64,000 nucleotides of DNA from NCBI RefSeq assembly GCF_003711515.1, contig NW_021167086.1, forward strand, positions 124,001 through 188,000, read 5' to 3'. Positions 57,754 through 64,000 of the stretch are shown piece by piece. A model generated the notes under the pieces. It was given only the letters and a program-made list of their open reading frames with translations. It searched no databases and was not told where the DNA came from. The stretch's first letter is position 1. Every line of letters starts with the position of its first letter. Source of the stretch: Sodiomyces alkalinus F11. Lineage: Eukaryota; Ascomycota; Sordariomycetes; Glomerellales; Plectosphaerellaceae. The translations under genes were made by a program, and so were the position numbers.

Positions 57754-58185
57754 CCTTTGCATGAACAGAATGAGAGGCTCTCTTGGAGATGACACGAGTT
57801 GATGCTGAATGCGATGTTCATAATAGGATAAAAACAAAAAGAAAAAAGAAAAAGAAAAGAAAAGAAAACACAAATGAAGGACGGGGTTTTTTTTCTACCT
57901 CTATGTATCCCTAAGCCACCAGAGCTCCAGCTCCCCCCTATCATAATCTCCACCACCGCCACTGGCTTTGCAGGCTTGTTTCGGGTTGCCTGTCCCTACA
58001 GCGTCCCTATAGCGGCACCACAACATGAAACTGTTTCTAGCTTCGATGGGTCCATGTTGACCGGAATAACCGGGCTGACCACGGCCCTCTTGCTCCCGTA
58101 AGAGCTACATAAACACCGCCGATCTGAACCGTGCTCCGATGAACCGTCTCCGTAAAGGCGTTACTGGTGACCGAGCCTGCCTACC
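57754..58185. other. Intergenic, about 430 bp, between convergent genes
   Basis: 3' flanks of TRP4 (plus) and NAA15 (minus), with an AAAAGAAAAGAAAA tract (57832-57872). Nothing else is seen. Confidence 0.5.
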
Positions 58186-60823
58186 TTAGGAAAAGATGGT
58201 AACTTGCGGCCATCGTCCCGTCGCCAATGCCCTGAAGGTGTCCACCTCTTTGCTCTTCCACGTCTTCAGCACCTCCAGGATCTCCCCCGCCTGTTCGAAT
58301 GTCACCTTTTCGCCCTTCACCAGCGCGACCAGCTCCTTTTCGACCTTGCTCGGGTCCTCGCCGAGCACCTTGCGCGCCTTGACGGCCGACACCACATGCG
58401 GCGGGCTCTCCTTGTGTGCCTCGAGGAACTCCTGGTTGTACTGGCCCGCGGTGTTGTCCGCCGGAACGGCCTTGAACTCCGACTTGATGAGGTCCTGCAC
58501 CTTGGGCGGCAGCGTGGCCAAGACGGGGTCGATGGTGTGCTTGAATTCGATGACGCGCTCGTGGACCTTGGGGTTGGATGCATCCAGGGCGATGGCGGCA
58601 TTCAGGCAACCCAGAGCAAGAACATACTTCTCTGGGGGTTTGTTAGTAAGAAAGAAGGGAGGGAAAACGGAGGGGAAAAATGGAAAAATGAAAAAAATGA
58701 AAAAAGGGGGGGGGGAGGAAGGGGGGGGAGGAAGGGGGGGGAACACTCACTCCGCCGTATGTACACATCAAAACCCGCCAACTGCGCATGTATATTCTTG
58801 GGACTGAACTGCAGCAGATGGGAAACGTATTTCATAGCCGTCGAAAGAGGTTCGGCATCAAGGAGCTTCAACCCCGCAACGTCGTCGATCTGCCGGTTCG
58901 CCCCGTCCTTGGCGCCCTTGTTGGGATCCTTCTTCGCCGCCCGCTCGGCCGCCTCGCGCTCCAGCTTCTGCTTCTCCTTGGCCGCCTTCTTCGCCGCCTT
59001 CTTGCGCTCCGCCGCGTCCTCGCCATTCGTCACGTCCCCGTTGGCCCGCGCCGCCGCCGCCCGGTCGTCCCGCTTCACGTACAGGGCCACGGCGTCGAGG
59101 GCGGCCCGCGAGTAGAAGGGGTGCTCCCGAATCCGGTCCTCCCACCGCAGCATGTCGATGTAGGCGCGGATGAAGCCCTTGCGGAGGGAGAAGGCGTGGA
59201 AGTCGAACTGGTCCTCCACCCAGGTGTCGAAGATGTTGGACACCAGCTCGAAGCGCCGCAGCGCCGGCCCTTCTTCGCCCCGCCGGGCAAAGGCCTCGCC
59301 GTCCTCGGTCAGGTACCAGACGGCCTGCATGTCGACTAAGTCCATGAAGGGTCCGCCGATGGTCTCAGCCCTCGTAAAGTGGCCCATCATCTTGAGGGCC
59401 TCCTCGTTCTTGTTGTTCCGCAGGAGGTACTTGGCGGCCTTGGTGCAGATGTACCTGTCCCTGGTGTCGAGGGTGCGGGCGCGCTCCATCCACTCGGACG
59501 CCTTGTCGAGGTTGCCCTTGTGCTTCCATATCCTCGCCTTGGTCATGTGGAACTCGACGCTCTGGGGGACCTTCTCGATGGCCATGTCGACGTAGTGCAT
59601 GGCCTTGTCGAGGTGGCGGCTGAGATGGTAGTTGTAATGCTGGGCTAGGTAGTAGAGGGCTGCTGGCTGGCCCTTGGTTCCGTCGCCGTTGGTCGCATCT
59701 GCGCTGTCGTTGTGCGATGAGATGTACTCTTCTGCCAGTGTGGCCAGCGTCTCTTTTTTGAACGAGTCGGAATAGAGGTGCTTCAAGTTGGCAAAGGTCG
59801 AGGGGACGCCCTTGTTCAGCATGAGGGTGAGGTACTCCTTGGCCGCTTGTACAAAGTCATTGCCTGTGGTCCTAGTTAGCACGAGAAGCGACTGCATTGA
59901 TCGCAGGGCCTGGAAAAGACCATACCAGAAAGAAAGTTGAGAGGTAGACGACGAGGGGCATCAGCACGTGGGTACTTCTCAGCATACTCGTCGTAAATCT
60001 TCTTCCTCTCCTCCGCCGAACCCAACTCCACGACGGCCTCCAACAGGTCGTAGTACTCGGGATGCTCCGGGTTCCGGTTCAACAGGGCCCTGTACACGGC
60101 AGCAGCCTCCTCGTTCCTGCGCAGCTTGGTCAAATACTCGGCGCGCCTCTCCAGCACGGCAAGACGGTCGAGGTTCGACCGGGCGGCGGAGTCGAGGTGG
60201 TCCAGGGCCCTCTGGTAGTCGCCCTGCTCGGCGACGAGGCGGTTCTTGTACATGACAATCTCGGCGTGCTCAATGTCGCGACTTGAGGGCGTCGTCTTCA
60301 GGGTGCTCTCGTAGGTGTCGAGGACCTTCTCGGCGGTGGCGCGGTCGTCGTTGAGGTGGTGGGCGACGGCGAGGGCGGTCCAGTTCTGGATCAGCTGGGA
60401 GCGGGCCTGCAGCATGGTGATGCGGCTCTGCACGTAGCCGGGGTAGTCGCGGGTCTGCATCTGCAGGAGGGCCAGGTCGCGCAGGATCTGGGCCGAGTCC
60501 GGGTCGATCTGGAGGGCCTGCTTGTAGGCCTTGATGGCGTCGTCGTACTTCTTCACGGCGCGCCACAGGAGCCCGTAGACGTGCCAGCATATGGACGACT
60601 TCATGTCGTTCATCAGCGCGACTTTCCCGAGGGCGAAGGCTTCGTCGGTCTTGCCTTGGGCGTTGAGAATGAGGGCCTTCATGGCGGTGGTGTCGCCGTG
60701 TTTGGGGTGCTTCTTGAGGATGATGTCTGCATTCTTGAGCCCGCGCTTGTATTGCTTGTCGTCATAGTTTCGGACCACCGTCCGGAAGAGGGCGGCCTCT
60801 TTTGGAGGAAGAGGTTGCGGCAT
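58186..60823 (-). CDS. NAA15: NatA N-terminal acetyltransferase auxiliary subunit
   Basis: Ribosome-associated TPR scaffold that holds the catalytic Naa10 and acetylates protein N-termini. Minus-strand exons: 60823-59926, 59863-58751, 58631-58186 (818 aa). The start MPQPLPPKEAALFRTVVRNYDDKQYKRGLKNAD is the family hallmark. TPR-like repeats run through residues 1-450, including CWHVYGLLWRAVKKYDDAIKAYKQALQIDPD, RDLALLQMQTRDYPGYVQSR and YYLAQHYNYHLSRHLDKAMHYVDMAIEKVP. A lysine-rich linker (ERKKAAKKAAKEKQKLEREAAERA) and a C-terminal helical part (HLLQFSPKNIHAQLAGFDVYIRRKKYVLALG) follow. The introns are 62 and 119 nt, the second with long G/T-rich tracts. The joint A|AG after CGG CGG gives R-R-K-K-Y. 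Confidence 0.93.
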
Positions 60824-61716
60824 GATGTCGGTAATGGGTAGCTGGCGGAGACTGTGGCTATGTGCTTCCGAAGCAGTTCAGGGAGGGATTACGTAGAGTC
60901 GATGGCGATAGCGATATGGGGAGACCTCAAGCTCCGTTCTAGCCAGGGTTCTAGACGTTAGAAGGCGTGGGTCGTGTTTGGAAGAGTAGTTAAGTGGTGA
61001 TCAGGGGCTAAAGAATAAAATGGACTCACATGCAAAGTCTTCATGCGCTGGGAGGACCGCGGGGTCGGCGAGGGGGGGGGAGGGGGACGGAATGGATGAA
61101 ATGGAGGAAAAGGAAAAGACTCAATTCCTAGAAAATAGAAACAAAAGTCTGCTTCTGTCTGCCACTTGGGGTTAGCGGCAGTATGGGCAATCTTGATATA
61201 ATTCGGATCTGAGAAAAACACCACGTAGTCAGACACAGGAAGTGACTGTGGGTGCACCCAGGTTTGTGGTTTGGTGCGAAAAGGGAAAATGAGAAAATGG
61301 GAAAATGGGCTTGGACAAACGAAGCTGGAGGTTTGATGGTTGATCATTGGCGGTACGGGTACGTACCAGAATGTGCCGGAGTACAAGTAAAAGTACCAAT
61401 GTTAGGTAATACACGGAAACCTCGACTTCACCCCGCTCGAGTGCTGCCAGCTGTCATCACTTTGAACAGTCTGCATCTGCATCTCCGTGTCCAGCACTAC
61501 AAAGTTGAAAAGGCCGCGCGACAGTACGAGTATAGAGAGAATAGAGAAAGAAATCGGGAATAAGGGGAGTCTAGATTCTATCCATGGCCAAATCGTCTGC
61601 CAGATTGTGCTGTTAGTGTTACATGTACAGTACATCCCTCGCATGAACCACGCTTCCCTCCCCTGCTGTAAGGTACCTTATTCTATCATACACACAAGTG
61701 AACGTCCCACGTATGG
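60824..61716. other. Intergenic, about 890 bp
   Basis: Promoter side of NAA15 and 3' side of MIX23, both minus strand. A G-run (61072-61084) and the GTACGTACC motif (61358-61367) are the only notable features. Short open frames do not look coding. Confidence 0.5.
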
Positions 61717-62408
61717 TCACCTCGTCGACGATGTTGCTGCCAATGCCAATGCCCCCGTTCGCCTCCTCCAGCCATGAAAAGCATCTTCCCACTTATCCAA
61801 AGGCTCACCGCAGCGCTGCCTCACCACATCCCACGTCCTAGACCGCACAATATTCTCAACCCCCTTCTCTTGCCTCAGCAGCAGGGCGAGCTGCTCGGTC
61901 CGCGGCTCCTTCGGCAAATACCGTCCCGAATACGGGTCCAGGCGCTCGTCGACAACGCGCTCCTGCTCCTTGGCCGCCTCGACCTGCCTCGCCGCGGCCT
62001 CCGGGTCGTCGGGATCGGGCGAGGTGGCGACCAAGCCGCAGTAATGGAGGACGTCGGCGCGGGCCTGCCACGACGGGAAGAGGACGGCGTCTTTGAAGTT
62101 CTGGCACGATGCGCGGTCGAGCTGCTGCGTGAACGAGCGCGGGGCCCGTTGGGACGTCGACGCCGGGTCGAACCCCTGCCGCGCCGGGTTCACGAGCGCG
62201 TTGAGGTTTTGGGTTATCGAGTCGTCGAGGCTGGACCGGGAGAGGCGGAGGAAGCCTGGGGCGTTGTGGCGACAAGGGTTAGGACGTGACTGAGGTTTTC
62301 GGAGACTAAGGAATGGGTCCCATGGATTGTGGGTTGCTCACCTCGTAATGTGCCTTCGGAGAAACAGAACTGCGGGGTCAAATGCGGTGGACTTGTCGGT
62401 TGCGCCAT
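61717..62408 (-). CDS. MIX23: MIX23/Cid2 family protein (mitochondrial intermembrane space)
   Basis: Minus-strand exons 62408-62342 and 62255-61717 (201 aa). The intron has a GTGAGC donor, a CCTAAC branch point and a CAG acceptor. Phase 1 gives L-R-G-F-L-R. Signatures: LTPQFCFSEGTLR, then FLRLSRSSLDDSITQNLNALV, a cysteine in D-R-A-S-C-Q-N-F, LFPSWQARADVLHYCG, SPDPDDPEAAARQVE, RVVDERLDPYSGRYLPKEPRTEQLA and RSRTWDVVRQRCG. The pattern of cysteines (twin pair-like, C-.(9)-C type) fits Mix23, formerly 'caffeine-induced death protein 2', which is imported into the intermembrane space by the Mia40 route. The role in respiration or import is known only broadly. The last 25 residues extend beyond the conserved part. 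Confidence 0.85.
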
Positions 62409-63275
62409 GATATCCCGGAGCCCACGGTTCGGTTGGGTTACAGTGCCAGCCGTCCGAGAAGCCGACTCCGATTGCCAGAGGATTCCCGCCAGTGTGATGA
62501 AGAAAGAGTCGAGTCCAAGAGACGTGCAAAGAATAATATTTATTTTGATTGTTATAGCTCCCGTTGTTGGGGTTGCTGTTCAGCCGTTTTCTTTATCGTC
62601 TTTCGCCTTTTGCTTTTCGCATCAATCAGGCCATCATAAAGAGGAGGCGGCAGTACAAAGCCGTCCTCTCAGAGCTACCTAATCTTGTCCCACTTAGAGC
62701 TTGGTCCAATGACGTCTTGTCGGATGACATAAGCAATACAACGTACGTGTACGTCGAGCTCAGATGGCAAAGCTATCGACTCGGGACCATATTTATTCCG
62801 AGAGACATTGCACTGCACGTGATGTGTTCGTGACCACCAACTTCCAACCTCAATCTCCCCTGTCTATCATTTTCCCTTTTTGATCCTGTTCCCCCCGTCT
62901 GCACTCGCCGTCGCCAGGGGTGCCTGCACGACACTCTAGACACGCAGGGGTCTGATGCCCTGCTACGGCCCCTGCTACGGCCCCTGCTATGCCGTCCCGG
63001 GTAATTTGCAAGATGATCGACTTCTTCGCGTATGAAGCAGGCACCGGGGTTGACCTGCTTCCTCGATTCCTCCATGCTCCCCAAGTTCCAACAGCACTCG
63101 CTCTCTTGTTGGTCCCTCTGTGTCACCCAATACCGAGTAATGATGTCCTACCTATACCCGGACCATGGCCCACACAAGGACCTCTTCCTCGCACAAACTA
63201 CTTCCTGTCGCGGATTTATCTTCGTCCAACCTTTCTCGAGCGAACGCGCCAGGAAACCAATTCCTTCGGTAGACG
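62409..63275. other. Divergent intergenic region, about 870 bp
   Basis: 5' side of MIX23 (minus) and of the small plus-strand gene. It contains three CCCCTGCTACGG-type repeats (62953-62992). No other coding evidence is seen. Confidence 0.5.
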
Positions 63276-63587
63276 ATGGCGACGGCCGAGAAGGTGACCA
63301 ATGACGACACTGTTCATCGCCATTCGGTTCTTGTAAATCTCATCAAGACATGTCGAGACCTAGCAAAAGACCTTGGTGCGCTGGCCAGCAGCCTAGACTC
63401 GGCACCTCTGACCCTTTCAGCTCTGGCCAAGGAATGCCGAACCGTTACCAGCGTGCTGAAAACCGTTTTAAGCTCTTCTGCTCGACCTACTCCCTGGCGA
63501 TCCGGGACGCCTTATAGGCAGGGTACGCCGGCTGGGTTGGCTAGGCCGAAGGCGCATATGCAGCTTTCCAACTTCCAAGATGATTGA
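63276..63587 (+). CDS. Small protein with resemblance to fungal N-terminal regulatory domains
   Basis: 103 aa, complete from the ATG at 63276 to the TGA. The sequence LVNLIKTCRDLAKDLGALASSLDSAPLTLSALAKECRTVTSVLKTVLSS fits the helical pattern of the 'fungal N-terminal domain' found before NACHT, ankyrin or C2H2 regions (L-.-.-.-C-.-.-.-.-K-D... P-.-.-.-.-.-L-A-.-E-C). That domain is usually followed by a long protein. Here a Ser/Arg/Pro-rich tail ends it at 103 residues. It may be a stand-alone small protein, or a truncated larger gene. Codon use is ordinary. No signal peptide is seen. Confidence 0.45.
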   Translation: MATAEKVTNDDTVHRHSVLVNLIKTCRDLAKDLGALASSLDSAPLTLSALAKECRTVTSVLKTVLSSSARPTPWRSGTPYRQGTPAGLARPKAHMQLSNFQDD

Positions 63588-63886
63588 TCGATGGAGGGTT
63601 AAGGGGTTAAGGTGTAGGGTGTCGATTTTGTTTTGGGGGCGTTTCTGTGGCAAAAAGGGGTGTTCTGGTCAAGAGTTGGGCCTGTGTCCAGGTGTATGGC
63701 CTGTCTGATATCGGTTTGAAGGGTGCAGGCATTATATTTTTCACATACCTCCTTACGAACTATCCAAGAAACCATCTTAATTCAATTCACTTTTGTTTTC
63801 CCCGTCCCTATCTATTCCTTTTGTATTTCTCCTCGTCCATTTCTTTCTTCTTTTTTGTCTATTGACGTTGCTTAGTCTACTTCCCC

Positions 63887-64000
63887 CTACTTCCCCCTAC
63901 CCCCAAGGTTGGCCATCGCCTCAACCCTTTCCGGCGTCAACCCGCAACTAGGCAGCGCACGCTGACCGGCGGCAGGCGCGGGAAGGAAGCCAATGGCGAC
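63887..64000 (-). CDS. Partial gene: C-terminus of an unidentified protein running off the window
   Basis: On the minus strand a frame from the right edge to the TAG at 63889-63887 encodes V-A-I-G-F-L-P-A-P-A-A-G-Q-R-A-L-P-S-C-G and then L-T-P-E-R-V-E-A-M-A-N-L-G-G-R-G-K. The GC-rich codons and ordered Leu/Glu/Ala-rich helix resemble a real C-terminus, but 38 codons are too few for certainty. Confidence 0.35.
   Translation of the reverse strand, partial: VAIGFLPAPAAGQRALPSCGLTPERVEAMANLGGRGK

Overview
The window looks like nuclear DNA of a filamentous ascomycete (Pezizomycotina, most likely a Sordariomycete). Genes are spliced with short GT-AG introns that carry CTRAC-type branch points. Coding DNA is GC-rich at third positions. 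Intergenic DNA is full of short GTAC/ACCTAAGGT palindromes. The first 7.2 kb is a repeat block strongly depleted in CpA/TpG, the signature of repeat-induced point mutation (RIP). I cannot name the species.

Layout. 1-7.2 kb: RIP-degraded transposons, namely a Mutator-like (MULE) transposase tail, the integrase end plus chromodomain of a Ty3/gypsy element, an unidentified long reading frame closed only by TAA/TAG codons, a polypurine tract with an LTR, and a copia-like gag scrap on the minus strand. 7.5-14.8 kb: four plus-strand housekeeping genes: a mitochondrial carrier, a UPF0643 protein, eIF3 subunit h and S-adenosylhomocysteinase. 16.2-19.7 kb: a minus-strand Zn2Cys6 transcription factor whose zinc cluster is split by a ~0.7 kb intron. 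19.7-25.6 kb: gene-poor DNA with microsatellites. 25.6-27.1 kb: a secreted GH7 endoglucanase (minus). 27.4-31.4 kb: gene-poor DNA. 31.4-35.2 kb: a 1274-residue repeat and coiled-coil protein. 36.1-39.0 kb: a KHA1-type K+/H+ antiporter (minus) with a GC-AG intron. 42.9-46.0 kb: RRP1 (plus) and a sphingoid base kinase (minus). 47.8-51.7 kb: an intronless A-T-R-SDR enzyme matching the glycine betaine reductase ATRR. 52.0-55.7 kb: two decayed secreted-protein genes, a LysM protein (minus) and a poly-Ser protein (plus). 56.4-62.4 kb: TRP4, the NatA auxiliary subunit NAA15 and MIX23. 63.3 kb to the end: one small protein and a partial minus-strand reading frame.

How the genes work together. Most are independent housekeeping functions (translation initiation, rRNA processing, N-terminal acetylation, tryptophan synthesis, ion homeostasis, sphingolipid signalling). 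Three may touch methyl-group metabolism: the SLC25 carrier (if it carries S-adenosylmethionine), S-adenosylhomocysteinase, and ATRR (betaine to choline). They are about 35-40 kb apart and I do not claim a cluster. The accessory genes (GH7 cellulase, LysM protein, poly-Ser secreted protein) fit a plant- or litter-associated lifestyle, and two of those three are broken here.

All coordinates and exon joints were read by eye from splice motifs and frame continuity. No database search was possible.
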